This document shows positions 1-8,367 of a stretch of DNA of 64,000 nt, one piece after another. The translations under genes and the position numbers were made by a program. Numbering within the stretch: position 1 is the stretch's first letter; each line of letters begins with the position of its first letter. Location: NCBI RefSeq assembly GCF_004297265.1, contig NZ_SCUT01000003.1:124001-188000 (forward strand), written 5' to 3'. The stretch is from Reyranella sp. GTDB lineage: Bacteria > Pseudomonadota > Alphaproteobacteria > Reyranellales > Reyranellaceae. The notes beneath the pieces are model-generated. The model searched no databases, was not told the origin of the DNA, and saw only the letters and a program-made list of their open reading frames with translations.

Positions 1-1
1 G

Positions 2-178
2 CTGTCCCTCGGCGGCGACAGCGGCAGTACGCTCGACATTCCTGTGGCAACGCTCGTCACCGCCAGCCGCGACGTCATCGTTCTGCTGGTGTGTCTGGCC
101 GGCCTGGCCGGCCTGATCTCACTGATCCGGCCACGCGGCGGCCAAGGACCCGGATCACGCGCACCGGTCGATCTTTAG
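2..178 (+). CDS. C-terminal end of a membrane protein (partial)
   Basis: An open frame enters from the left edge and stops with TAG at 176-178. The 58 visible residues include one strongly hydrophobic segment (DVIVLLVCLAGLAGLISLI) followed by an Arg/Gly/Pro-rich tail ending in PVDL. This looks like the last transmembrane helix and short cytoplasmic tail of an integral membrane protein, such as a transporter. The family cannot be named from this fragment because the 5' part lies outside the window. Confidence 0.5.
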   Translation: MSLGGDSGSTLDIPVATLVTASRDVIVLLVCLAGLAGLISLIRPRGGQGPGSRAPVDL

Positions 179-193
179 CGCAGGACGCATCAA

Positions 194-269
194 TGGAGCG
201 CGCAACTCCAGTTGCGCTCAAGCTTCGTCCATCGACAAGACATGAGCGCAACTGGAGTTGCGCGCTCCA
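194..269. repeat. REP-like palindrome with perfect 27-bp arms
   Basis: Bases 194-220 and 243-269 are perfect reverse complements separated by a 22-base loop. Each arm also contains a nearly self-complementary core built on GCGCAACT and AGTTGCGC. The element lies between two convergent genes, the partial membrane protein and wrbA. It could act as a bidirectional terminator, but neither side has a clear T-run. No second copy was noticed in the window. Confidence 0.85.
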
Positions 270-319
270 ATGAGCAAGAGCCGGCGTCGCGGATGCGACG
301 CCGGCATCGATCCCGGTGA

Positions 320-919
320 TCAGGCGGCGAGCTTCTTCGCCGTCTCCGCGATCTTGCGGCCCTGGTAGCGGGCGCCGACCAGCTCGTTCTCGGACGGCTG
401 GCGCTGGCCGGTGCCGCCGGCGATCGTGGTGGCACCATAGGGGCTGCCGCCGGTGATCTCGTCGATCGTCATCTGGCCGGCATGGCCATAGTCGAGGCCG
501 ACCACCACCATGCCGAAGTGCAGCAGGTTGGTGATGATGGAGAACAGCGTCGTCTCCTGGCCGCCATGCTGGGTGGCCGTCGAAGTGAAGGCGCCGCCGA
601 CCTTGCCGTTCAGCGCGCCCTTCGCCCACAGGCCACCGGCCTGGTCGAGGAAGCTCGCCATCTGCGAGGACATGCGGCCGAAGCGTGTGCCAGTGCCGAC
701 GATCACCGCATCGTAGTCGGCGAGATCCTCGACCTTGGCGACCGGGGCCTTCTGGTCGAGCTTGAAGTGCGCCGCCTTGGCCGCCGCTTCCGGCACCGTC
801 TCGGGCACGCGCTTGATGTCGACCTGGGCACCGGCTTCGCGGGCGCCGGCGGCGACGGCTTCGGCCATCGTCTCGATGTGGCCGTAGGTCGAATAGTAGA
901 GAACGAGAACCTTGGTCAT
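320..919 (-). CDS. wrbA: NAD(P)H:quinone oxidoreductase WrbA
   Basis: This 199-residue flavodoxin-like protein is of the usual WrbA length. WrbA is a cytoplasmic FMN enzyme that reduces quinones by two electrons and so avoids semiquinone radicals. The FMN-phosphate loop YYSTYGHIE lies at residues 8-16, followed by [12 protein letters not shown] at 75-86 and [12 protein letters not shown] at 111-122, the characteristic WrbA flavin and quinone contacts. It lies 51 bases downstream of the pirin gene on the same strand, so the two may be co-transcribed from the promoter region shared with the LysR gene. Confidence 0.95.
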   Translation of the reverse strand: MTKVLVLYYSTYGHIETMAEAVAAGAREAGAQVDIKRVPETVPEAAAKAAHFKLDQKAPVAKVEDLADYDAVIVGTGTRFGRMSSQMASFLDQAGGLWAKGALNGKVGGAFTSTATQHGGQETTLFSIITNLLHFGMVVVGLDYGHAGQMTIDEITGGSPYGATTIAGGTGQRQPSENELVGARYQGRKIAETAKKLAA

Positions 920-970
920 TTCAGTCTCCAGTCGTCGGTTGAGGTTGAAGGGTTGAGGGAAAGAGAAGCG

Positions 971-1840
971 TCAGGCGGGGACTTGGCCCATGCGGCCGGC
1001 GTGGTAGTCGCGGACCGCGCGTTCGAGCTCGTCGATCGAATTCATCACGAAGGGACCGTGACGCAGGATCGGCGCATCGAGCGGATCGCCGCCGACCAAC
1101 AGGACCTCGCTGTCCGCGACTGCCACGACGTCGAGAGAATCGCCCGCCGTCAGGCGCGCGAGCTGGCCCGCCTCGATTCGCCGCTCGTCACCGTCGACAC
1201 GCACGGCGCCCACCATCACATAGAGCCCAAGTTCGGCCGGGCTGCTCGCCGGAAGCTCCGCGCGGGCCCCGGCCTTCAGTGAAGCATGCACGACGAAGGG
1301 AGCCCCGGACGTCGCGATCGGTCCCTTGAGATCGCCCAGGCTGCCGGCCACCAGCCGCGCCACAACTCGACCCTCGTCCGCCGTGATCGTGGGTATCTCC
1401 GACGCCTTCACGTGGCGATAGGCCGGTTCCGCATGCTTCCCGCCCTTGGGCATGTTGATCCAGAGCTGGACGCCGTGGACATGTCCGCCCTCGCGGCGAA
1501 GCTGCTCGTCGGGGCTCTCGTCGTGGACCACGCCGCGCCCGGCGCGCATCCACTGGACCTCGCCCGGCCGCATGCTGCTGACATTGCCGAGACTGTCCTT
1601 GTGCGTCTGGCTGCCTTCCAGCAGCAGGGTCAGCGTCTCGATGCCGGCATGCGGATGTGCCGAGGCGCCCTTGGCCTCGCCCGGCCGGACATCGATCGGG
1701 CCGAACTGGTCGAGGAAGATGAACGGGCCGATCGCCTCGTAGGCGTTCGACGGAATGGCACGGCGCACTTCGAACCCGTCGCCTTCGAGGGTCCGGAATG
1801 CCTCATGGATGGAAACGAGCTGGCGCTTGTTGCTGTTCAT
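971..1840 (-). CDS. Pirin family protein
   Basis: The product has 289 residues and is a bicupin of the pirin family. The N-terminal cupin carries the metal ligands H62 and H64 (in AHPHAGIET), H106 and E108 (in GVVHDE), matching the His-His-His-Glu set of characterised pirins. Bacterial homologues include quercetin 2,3-dioxygenases, but the substrate here is not known. The start at 1840 was chosen because AAGGAGG lies just upstream and the domain begins there; an in-frame extension to 1921 would run into the promoter region. A LysR gene is divergent and wrbA follows on the same strand. Confidence 0.9.
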   Translation of the reverse strand: MNSNKRQLVSIHEAFRTLEGDGFEVRRAIPSNAYEAIGPFIFLDQFGPIDVRPGEAKGASAHPHAGIETLTLLLEGSQTHKDSLGNVSSMRPGEVQWMRAGRGVVHDESPDEQLRREGGHVHGVQLWINMPKGGKHAEPAYRHVKASEIPTITADEGRVVARLVAGSLGDLKGPIATSGAPFVVHASLKAGARAELPASSPAELGLYVMVGAVRVDGDERRIEAGQLARLTAGDSLDVVAVADSEVLLVGGDPLDAPILRHGPFVMNSIDELERAVRDYHAGRMGQVPA

Positions 1841-1931
1841 TGCCGCCTCCTTGGGTGCGACGACTATGTAGAGGCTGCGCTTTTTCCTGAAAATCCGTAT
1901 AATTCTGAACAATCTTTTCAATTTTTTAGAA
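1841..1931. promoter_or_regulatory. Divergent pirin/LysR promoter region
   Basis: This 91-base gap between divergent genes is far richer in A and T than its surroundings, with several T-runs from 1880 onward. It contains the interrupted dyad ATTCTGAACAAT at about 1902-1913. LysR proteins usually bind such dyads between themselves and a divergent target. No convincing -35/-10 pair could be assigned on either strand. Confidence 0.4.
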
Positions 1932-2825
1932 ATGCCTACGACACCCGGTACACCTTCCTTCGCCCAGCTTCAGGTCCTGCTCGCGGTGGCCGATGCGGGC
2001 AGCTTCGCCGCCGCCGCCCGCCGCCTGAACCGCGCGACCTCGGCGATCACCTACGCCATCGACAATCTCGAGGCGCAGCTCGGCCTGCCTCTGTTCGACC
2101 GGGTTGCCACCCGCAAGCCCGAGCTGACGCAGGCTGGGCGGGCAGTGCTGGCCGAGGCCCGCGCCGTAACGCACGGCGTCGACATGCTGCGCGCCAAGGT
2201 GAAGGGACTGCTCGAAGGGCTGGAGGCGGAAGTGTCGCTGGCCGTCGACGTCATGCTGCCGACCGCCCGGCTGGTCGATGCGCTGCAGGGCTTCCAGACG
2301 ACCTTCCCGACCGTCCAGTTGCGGCTTCACGTCGAAACACTGGGCGCCGTCACACAGCTCGTGCTCGACGGCACCGCGAACATCGGTGTGAGCGGACCGA
2401 ACATTGCCGCGGAGGGGACCGAGAGCATCGCCATCGGCGGCGTCCAGCTCGTGCCCGTCGCCGCGCCCTTCCATCCCCTCGCCCGTCTCGGCGGACAGGC
2501 CCGCGGATCAGCGCGCGAGCATATCCAGCTCGTGCTCACCGATCGATCGAAGCTGACCGAAGGCCAGGATTTCGGCGTGGTCGGTCCCAAGACCTGGCGG
2601 CTGGCCGACCTTGGCGCCAAGCATGCACTGCTGCTGGCCGGCGTCGGCTGGGGCAGCATGCCGGCGCCGATGGTCAGGGGCGACATCGAGGCGGGCCGCC
2701 TCGTCGAACTCGATCTCGCCGACTGGTGGGCAGCGATCTATCCGATGCACGTCCTGCATCGCATCGACAGCCCGCCCGGCCCCGCCGCGCAATGGCTGAT
2801 CGAGCGGTTCAAGAGTCAGGTATGA
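1932..2825 (+). CDS. LysR family transcriptional regulator
   Basis: The protein has 297 residues, a normal LysR length. The N-terminal winged helix-turn-helix covers about residues 8-66 (FAQLQVLLAVADAGSFAAAA, then NRATSAITYAIDNLEAQLG). A periplasmic-binding-protein-like effector domain follows from about 90. It is divergent from the pirin-wrbA pair, the usual arrangement for a LysR regulator and its target, so control of quinone or electrophile detoxification genes is the likely role. The inducer is unknown. Confidence 0.93.
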   Translation: MPTTPGTPSFAQLQVLLAVADAGSFAAAARRLNRATSAITYAIDNLEAQLGLPLFDRVATRKPELTQAGRAVLAEARAVTHGVDMLRAKVKGLLEGLEAEVSLAVDVMLPTARLVDALQGFQTTFPTVQLRLHVETLGAVTQLVLDGTANIGVSGPNIAAEGTESIAIGGVQLVPVAAPFHPLARLGGQARGSAREHIQLVLTDRSKLTEGQDFGVVGPKTWRLADLGAKHALLLAGVGWGSMPAPMVRGDIEAGRLVELDLADWWAAIYPMHVLHRIDSPPGPAAQWLIERFKSQV

Positions 2826-2866
2826 CGACGGCACTGCGTCCAACCGTACCGTGGTAGAACCCCAAC

Positions 2867-3772
2867 GTGTCGTTCTTCACCCGCCGTCGCATCGCCTGGG
2901 CGCTGCTGCTGCTCACGCCCGCGATGTTCTCCGTGAACATGCTGGGCGCGCGCTATGCCACGTTCGTGCCGCCGAATGCGTTGGCGCTGGGCCGGTGGTT
3001 CTTCGTCGCCCTGCTGCTGCTGCCCTTCGTCTGGCCTCGTCTGGTGCGCCATCGCCATGCGCTCGGTCGCGAATGGCGCGACCTGCTGGTGCTCGGCGCG
3101 ATCGGCATGTGGATCTGCGGCGCCTGGGTCTATATCGGCGCGCGCTCGGTGCCGGCCCTCAACATCGGCCTGATCTATGCCGCTTCGCCCATTCTGGTCG
3201 TGGCGCTGGGCCGCCTGCTCTATGGCGAGCGGCTGACCACGGGCCGCATCGCCGGCATCGTCCTCTGTCTCGCCGGAGTCGCGGCGGTGTTCGCCAAGGG
3301 CCGGATCGACAACCTCCTGTCGGTGCAGTTCACCGAGGGCGATCTCTGGATTGCCGCCGCATCGGCCTGCTGGGGTCTCTATTCGGTGCTGCTGAAGGCC
3401 CGTCCTAGCACGCTCGATCCGTTGACGCGGCTCTGCGCCATCTCCTTCGCGGGCTCGCTCGTGCTCTTGCCGTTCACCCTGGGGGAGGCGCTGCTGTGGC
3501 AGGCACCGGACCTTGCCGACTGGCGCACCTGGCTCGCCTGGATCGTGCTGGCGATCATTCCCGGCGTCGGCGCCTACGGCGCCTTCGCCTACTGCGTGCG
3601 CGAGCTGGGACCGTCCGTCACCAGCGTGTCGATGTATCTCGGCCCGCTCTATGTCGGCATCCTCGCCTGGCTGATCCTGGGCGAAGCGCCGCAATGGTAT
3701 CATTTGATGGGAACCCTGCTGGTGCTGCCCGGCTTGTTCCTTGCGACCCGTTCCGCCCCCAAGGGAGTCTGA
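2867..3772 (+). CDS. DMT (EamA) family transporter
   Basis: This 301-residue integral membrane protein has about ten hydrophobic helices arranged as two EamA repeats, with the second beginning near ITAAASACWGLYSVLL-type sequence in mid-protein. Members export or import amino acids, nucleosides or other small metabolites across the inner membrane; the substrate cannot be read from sequence. The start is GTG at 2867, where the first helix (WALLLLTPAMFSVNMLGA) follows directly. It lies 41 bases after the LysR gene, and its TGA stop is directly followed by the creA-like gene. Confidence 0.88.
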   Translation: MSFFTRRRIAWALLLLTPAMFSVNMLGARYATFVPPNALALGRWFFVALLLLPFVWPRLVRHRHALGREWRDLLVLGAIGMWICGAWVYIGARSVPALNIGLIYAASPILVVALGRLLYGERLTTGRIAGIVLCLAGVAAVFAKGRIDNLLSVQFTEGDLWIAAASACWGLYSVLLKARPSTLDPLTRLCAISFAGSLVLLPFTLGEALLWQAPDLADWRTWLAWIVLAIIPGVGAYGAFAYCVRELGPSVTSVSMYLGPLYVGILAWLILGEAPQWYHLMGTLLVLPGLFLATRSAPKGV

Positions 3773-3773
3773 C

Positions 3774-4229
3774 ATGATTCGCGCGATCCTCACCGTCCTC
3801 GCTCTGCTCGTCGCGCTCCCCGCCGCGGCAGAGGAAATCGGCTCGGTCGGCTATCGCTTCAAGTGGCTCGGTCCCAACGACAAGATCGTGATCGAGGCGT
3901 TCGACGACCCCGACCTCGCCGGCATCACCTGCTATCTCGCACGCGCCCGCACCGGCGGCCTCAAGGGGATGGTTGGCCTCGCCGAGGATCCGCCCTATGC
4001 CTCGATCTCCTGCCACCAGGTCGGGCCGATCGACGGCGACAAGGCCGAAAGACTCAAGAGCCCGCACGAAGTCTTCAGCGAGCGCGCTTCTCTGATCTTC
4101 AAGACCACCCAGGTCGTGCGCTTCTACGATCCCAAGCGCCGCGCCCTGATCTATCTCACCTATACCGATCGTGTGATCGAGGGCAGTCCCCAGAACTCGA
4201 TCAGCGTCGTGCCCGTCGGCCTGCGCTGA
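3774..4229 (+). CDS. creA: CreA family periplasmic protein
   Basis: The product is a 151-residue protein with a clear signal peptide (IRAILTVLALLVALPAAA, predicted cleavage before EE). The mature part resembles the CreA family (IGSVGYRFKWLGPNDKIV, then a central region with GITCYLAR and SISCHQVG). Two cysteines in these motifs may form a disulfide. CreA homologues are conserved periplasmic proteins of unsettled function. ATG at 3774 follows AAGGGAG and puts the signal peptide at the N terminus; longer in-frame starts upstream would bury it. Confidence 0.85.
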   Translation: MIRAILTVLALLVALPAAAEEIGSVGYRFKWLGPNDKIVIEAFDDPDLAGITCYLARARTGGLKGMVGLAEDPPYASISCHQVGPIDGDKAERLKSPHEVFSERASLIFKTTQVVRFYDPKRRALIYLTYTDRVIEGSPQNSISVVPVGLR

Positions 4230-4250
4230 CTTCTCCCGGAGAGCAATGAA

Positions 4251-5135
4251 ATGACGACCCGTCCCCCACCCAACTGGCGCTCGCTGATGTTCGTGCCGGT
4301 GCTGGCCGAACGCTTCATCGCCAAGGCCCATACGCGCGGCGCCGATGCGCTGATCCTCGACCTCGAGGATTCGATCATTCCCTCCAAGAAAGTCGAAGCG
4401 CGCGCCGCGATCGCCGCCGCCGTGCCGCGGGTGGCGCAGAACGGCGCCGACGTGGTGGTTCGCATCAACCGGCCGCTCGAACTGGCTGTGCCCGATATCG
4501 AAGCCGCTGTGATGCCCGGCGTCTCGGCGCTGATGCTGCCCAAGGTGATGGGGCCGGAGCATGTGCGGCTGCTCGCCGAGCTTGTGACGGAGCGCGAGCA
4601 TCAGCTCGGCATGGAGATCGGCCACACGCGCTTCCTGGTGCTGATCGAGACAGTGGCGGCGCTGCCGCATCTCTTCGCCATCGCCGCAGAGCCGCGCATG
4701 GCCGGAATGTCCGTGGGCGGCGAGGACTTTGCCACCGACATGGGTGCGATCCCGTCCGCCGACAGCATGTACGTCTTCGCCATGCAGGGACTGGCGGCCT
4801 GCCGCGCGGCCGGCATCCTGCCGATGGGCTCGATGGGCCAGCTCGCCAAGATCGACGATCTCGACTCCTATCGCGCCGGCCTGAAGCGCGGCCGCGAGCT
4901 GGGCTTCACCACGGCCTCCTGCATCCACCCCGCCCACGTGCCGATCATCAACGAGGAATACGGCGCGTCCGAAGCCGAGATCGACCGCGCGCGGCGCCTG
5001 CTGGCGGCCTTCGAGGTCGCCAAGGCCAACGGCGAGGGTGCGGTGGCTTTCGAGGGCAGCATGGTCGACCTGCCGATCGTCATCCGGGCGGAACGTTTGC
5101 TCGCCCGCGCCGCTTCCTGGAAGAAGACCGGCTGA
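4251..5135 (+). CDS. HpcH/HpaI aldolase/CitE-family lyase
   Basis: The 294-residue product belongs to the CitE-like branch of the HpcH/HpaI family, TIM barrels that cleave or form C-C bonds in acyl-CoA thioesters such as malyl-CoA or citramalyl-CoA. Visible family features are RSLMFVPV at 10-17, LILDLEDSI at 34-42, VVRINRP near 71, the metal-binding Glu in LIETVAALP and Asp in GGEDFATDMG. The C-terminal GFTTASCIHPAHVPIINE is also typical. The exact substrate is not resolved. It lies 21 bases after creA and 16 before the GST gene, so the three may form one transcript. Confidence 0.88.
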   Translation: MTTRPPPNWRSLMFVPVLAERFIAKAHTRGADALILDLEDSIIPSKKVEARAAIAAAVPRVAQNGADVVVRINRPLELAVPDIEAAVMPGVSALMLPKVMGPEHVRLLAELVTEREHQLGMEIGHTRFLVLIETVAALPHLFAIAAEPRMAGMSVGGEDFATDMGAIPSADSMYVFAMQGLAACRAAGILPMGSMGQLAKIDDLDSYRAGLKRGRELGFTTASCIHPAHVPIINEEYGASEAEIDRARRLLAAFEVAKANGEGAVAFEGSMVDLPIVIRAERLLARAASWKKTG

Positions 5136-5151
5136 ACGGGAGCCATCGGCA

Positions 5152-5811
5152 ATGTCGCTTGCGATCTACGGCCACCTCTTTTCCTCCTACACCCAGAAGG
5201 TGTTGATGGCGCTGTACGAGAACGGCACGCCGTTCGAGTTCCGGACGCTCGGCCAGGACGAAGCCGAGAATGTCGGCGAATGGCTGAAGCGCTGGCCGAT
5301 CGCCAAGTTCCCGCTGCTGGTCGACGGCGACCGCACCGTCGTCGAGACCAGCATCATCATCGAGTATCTGCAGCTCACGCATCCCGGTCCGGTGAAGCTG
5401 CTGCCCACCGATCCGATGAAGGCGCTCGACGTGCGCTTCCTCGATCGCTTCTTCGACCTGCATGTGATGAACATGATGCAGATCGCGGTGAATGGCGCAC
5501 TGACCGGCGATCCGGTGAAGCGCAAGGAGGGCCACGACGAATCCATCGCGAAGCTGGAACGCGCCTACGCCTGGCTGGAGAGCGAACTCGCCGGCCGCAC
5601 CTGGGCCACAGGTGACGATTTCACGATGGCCGACTGCGCTGCCGCGCCGTCGCTGTTCTACGCCGACTGGGTGCATCGGATTCCCGAGACCTATCCGACT
5701 CTGCGCGCCTATCGCACGCGCCTGTTGGCAAGGCCGTCCTTCGCCCGCTGCGTCGACGACGCACGCCAGTATCGCCCGCTGTTCCCGCTGGGCGCACCGG
5801 ACCGGGATTAA
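5152..5811 (+). CDS. Glutathione S-transferase family protein
   Basis: The 219-residue protein has a thioredoxin-like N-terminal domain (about 1-80: LAIYGHLFSSYTQKVLMALY, and the glutathione-contact motif VVETSIIIEYL) and an all-helical C-terminal domain with the N-capping motif TMADCAAAPSLFYADW. GSTs conjugate glutathione to electrophiles in the cytoplasm. Ser residues near SSYTQK may replace the catalytic Tyr, as in bacterial beta- and theta-like classes. Translation starts at ATG 5152; upstream in-frame codons overlap the preceding gene and lack homology. Confidence 0.9.
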   Translation: MSLAIYGHLFSSYTQKVLMALYENGTPFEFRTLGQDEAENVGEWLKRWPIAKFPLLVDGDRTVVETSIIIEYLQLTHPGPVKLLPTDPMKALDVRFLDRFFDLHVMNMMQIAVNGALTGDPVKRKEGHDESIAKLERAYAWLESELAGRTWATGDDFTMADCAAAPSLFYADWVHRIPETYPTLRAYRTRLLARPSFARCVDDARQYRPLFPLGAPDRD

Positions 5812-5820
5812 GAGAAATCC

Positions 5821-5943
5821 GTCGTCTCGACCGAAGCCGCGCGTAGCGCGGCGCAGTGGAGAGACCTTCTCTCGACGAATTGCCGGCTTTCGTGGAGAGA
5901 AGGTCTCTCCACTCCGCGCCTTCGGCGCTTCGGTCGAGACGAC
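5821..5943. repeat. Compound palindromic element, two nested stems
   Basis: Outer arms 5821-5837 and 5927-5943 are perfect 17-bp complements. Inner arms 5856-5873 and 5895-5912 are perfect 18-bp complements around a 21-base loop. The element fills the gap between the convergent GST and 2OG-oxygenase genes. The size and symmetry suggest a mobile or domesticated REP-type unit that could also end transcription from both sides; neither side shows a strong T-run. Confidence 0.85.
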
Positions 5944-5997
5944 GGGTTTTGCTTCAGAAACGTCCGTTGATCAGGTTGGCACCGAGCGCGCCCAGTC

Positions 5998-6720
5998 TCA
6001 CCGATAGAGGAACGTCCCCAGCAGTACCCAGCGACCGGACTTCGGCGTACCGACCAGCGGCGTCGTGTAGTGCCAGAACGGCAGGCGATAGGCCGTCACG
6101 GTCGAAGGGCCTGCCACCGACACGATCTCGCTGAAATGGCCGGCGCGGCTGTAGACCAGCCACTGGTGCTCGACACCGGGGCCGCACAGGCTGAGATGCA
6201 GGTCGATATAGCCGCCCTTCGCGGCCTCGTTCTCGGGATGGTGGTCGTTGTGCGGCCCGGCATAGTCGCCCGGCCCGTAGCGCAGTACCTGCAAGCCCCA
6301 GCCTGACCTGAGCCGGCGTCCCGCCAGCGCCTCGGCGAAGGCGCGGAAGCTTTGTGACCGCATCATGCGCGCGAGGCCGATCCGTTCGGCCGCCTTCACA
6401 CCGGGCTCGCGCCGGCTCTCGAAATAGATCGTGCGCGCGCGGCTGCTCTTGGGCAACAGCTCGGCATAGTCTTCTTCCATCCCGAAGATCGTATCGGGCG
6501 GGATCGGCCGTTCGATCGTCTCCAGCGTGTCCGACAGTTCGGCTTCCAGCGCGCGCCGCACGCGCGCGGCTTTCGCGCGGTCGAGCAGGTCCTCCGCCGC
6601 CAGGAAGCGCGTGCGCGGATTGGCCAGCGCTCCGCACAAAGGATGCGTGCCCGCCAGCACGCGCTTGCCGGCGCGGCTCAGCAGGTCCTCGAACTCCACG
6701 GGAATGCCGTTTGATCTCAT
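5998..6720 (-). CDS. 2OG-Fe(II) oxygenase-like protein
   Basis: The product has 240 residues. The C-terminal half looks like a double-stranded beta-helix oxygenase: HxD iron ligands H157 and D159 in GPHNDHHPE, the distal His H217 in PFWHYTTPL, and R230 in [10 protein letters not shown] as the likely 2-oxoglutarate carboxylate contact. The N-terminal half (1-110) is helical, Arg-rich and not recognised. The substrate is unknown. It is convergent with the GST gene, across the nested palindrome, and its start lies 30 bases from the divergent ubiD start. Confidence 0.75.
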   Translation of the reverse strand: MRSNGIPVEFEDLLSRAGKRVLAGTHPLCGALANPRTRFLAAEDLLDRAKAARVRRALEAELSDTLETIERPIPPDTIFGMEEDYAELLPKSSRARTIYFESRREPGVKAAERIGLARMMRSQSFRAFAEALAGRRLRSGWGLQVLRYGPGDYAGPHNDHHPENEAAKGGYIDLHLSLCGPGVEHQWLVYSRAGHFSEIVSVAGPSTVTAYRLPFWHYTTPLVGTPKSGRWVLLGTFLYR

Positions 6721-6750
6721 CGGTCCGCCCCTCTAAACCGACTGCCTACC

Positions 6751-8268
6751 ATGCCTTACGCCTCGCTTCGCGACTTCATCGACCGGCTGGAAAAGAGCGG
6801 CCGTCTCGTGCGCGTCACCGCGCCGGTCTCGCCGCACCTGGAGATGACCGAGATCCAGACCCGCCTGCTGGCCGAGCAGGGCCCGGCGGTGCTGTTCGAG
6901 AACGTGGTGCGGCCCGACGGGACGCGCTCCGACATCCCGGTGCTGGTCAACCTGTTCGGCACGGTCGAGAGGGTGGCCTGGGGCATGGATCGTGAGCCCG
7001 GCCAGTTGCGCGCGGTCGGCGAGACGCTGGCGTTCCTGCGCCAGCCCGAGCCGCCGGGCGGCTGGCGCGAGGCGCTGGAAATGCTGCCGATGGTGCGCAC
7101 CGTCATGGCGATGAAGCCCAGGACGGTGAGTTCCGCGCCCTGCCAGGAGATCGTCCTCACCGGCGACGACATCGACCTCGGGAAACTGCCGATCCAGAGC
7201 TGCTGGCCGGGCGAGCCGGCGCCGCTCATCACCTGGCCGCTGGTGGTAACGCAGGGGCCGAACCCCAAAGGCGACAGGCAGGACAGTTTCAACCTCGGCA
7301 TCTACCGCCTGCAGGTGACGGGCCGGAACACGACGCTCATGCGCTGGCTGAAGCATCGCGGCGGCGCGCAGCATCACCAGCGCTGGCAGAAGTCGGGCAA
7401 ACGCGAGCCGCTGCCGGCCGCGGTGGTGATCGGCGCCGATCCCGGCACCATCCTCGCCGCCGTGACGCCGGTGCCCGATACGCTGTCGGAGTATCAGTTC
7501 GCCGGCCTCCTCAGGGGCAAGAAGGTCGAGCTGGTCGCGTGCAAGACGGTGCCGCTCAAGGTACCGGCCGAGGCCGAGATCGTGCTCGAGGGCCATGTCA
7601 GCCTCGACGATTACGGCGACGAGGGTCCCTACGGCGACCATACCGGCTACTACAACAGCGTCGAGCAGTTCCCTGTCTTCACGATCAGCGCCATCACGAT
7701 GCGGCGCAAGCCGATCTACCTCTCGACCTTCACCGGCCGGCCGCCCGACGAGCCGAGCGTGCTGGGCGAGGCGCTGAACGAGGTGTTCATCCCCCTCTTC
7801 CAGCAGCAGTTCCCGGAGATCGTCGACTTCTGGCTGCCGCCCGAGGGCTGTTCCTACCGCATCGCCGTGGTGTCGATGAAGAAGGCGTACGCCGGCCATG
7901 CCAAGCGCGTGATGATGGGCGTGTGGAGCTACCTGCGGCAGTTCATGTACACCAAATGGGTGATCGTCGTGGACGCCGACATCGACGCGCGCAACTGGAA
8001 GGACGTGATGTGGGCGCTATCGACCCGCATGGACCCGGCGCGCGACATCACCGTGATCGAGAACACACCCATCGACTATCTCGACTTCGCGAGTCCCGTG
8101 TCGGGCCTCGGCTCCAAGATCGGGCTCGACGCCACCGACAAGTTCCCCGGCGAGAGCAACCGCGAATGGGGCCGTCAGATCAGGATGGACGATGCGGTGA
8201 TCGAGAAGGTCGACGCGATGTGGAGCAAGCTCGGCCTGCCGGGTAGCGGGAAGAAGATCTGGAAGTAG
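6751..8268 (+). CDS. ubiD: UbiD 4-hydroxy-3-polyprenylbenzoate decarboxylase
   Basis: The product has 505 residues, close to E. coli UbiD. UbiD uses prenylated FMN to decarboxylate the ring intermediate in ubiquinone synthesis. Signature blocks are [20 protein letters not shown] at 181-200 (prFMN and metal contacts), [12 protein letters not shown] at 201-212, and [12 protein letters not shown] at 291-302 bearing a catalytic acid. The C-terminal [14 protein letters not shown] is also family-typical. Related UbiD enzymes act on other aromatic acids, but the length and motif set favour the ubiquinone enzyme. The UbiX partner that makes prFMN is not in this window. Confidence 0.9.
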   Translation: MPYASLRDFIDRLEKSGRLVRVTAPVSPHLEMTEIQTRLLAEQGPAVLFENVVRPDGTRSDIPVLVNLFGTVERVAWGMDREPGQLRAVGETLAFLRQPEPPGGWREALEMLPMVRTVMAMKPRTVSSAPCQEIVLTGDDIDLGKLPIQSCWPGEPAPLITWPLVVTQGPNPKGDRQDSFNLGIYRLQVTGRNTTLMRWLKHRGGAQHHQRWQKSGKREPLPAAVVIGADPGTILAAVTPVPDTLSEYQFAGLLRGKKVELVACKTVPLKVPAEAEIVLEGHVSLDDYGDEGPYGDHTGYYNSVEQFPVFTISAITMRRKPIYLSTFTGRPPDEPSVLGEALNEVFIPLFQQQFPEIVDFWLPPEGCSYRIAVVSMKKAYAGHAKRVMMGVWSYLRQFMYTKWVIVVDADIDARNWKDVMWALSTRMDPARDITVIENTPIDYLDFASPVSGLGSKIGLDATDKFPGESNREWGRQIRMDDAVIEKVDAMWSKLGLPGSGKKIWK

Positions 8269-8367
8269 CATCCGTCGTCTCTCTCGCACTCGTCGTGACA
8301 GGAGCTAAGCTGCGCTTCAGACGTTGAGCCTCGCACAAAAGTCTCATTGATCCCCTAAAAGACCTGC

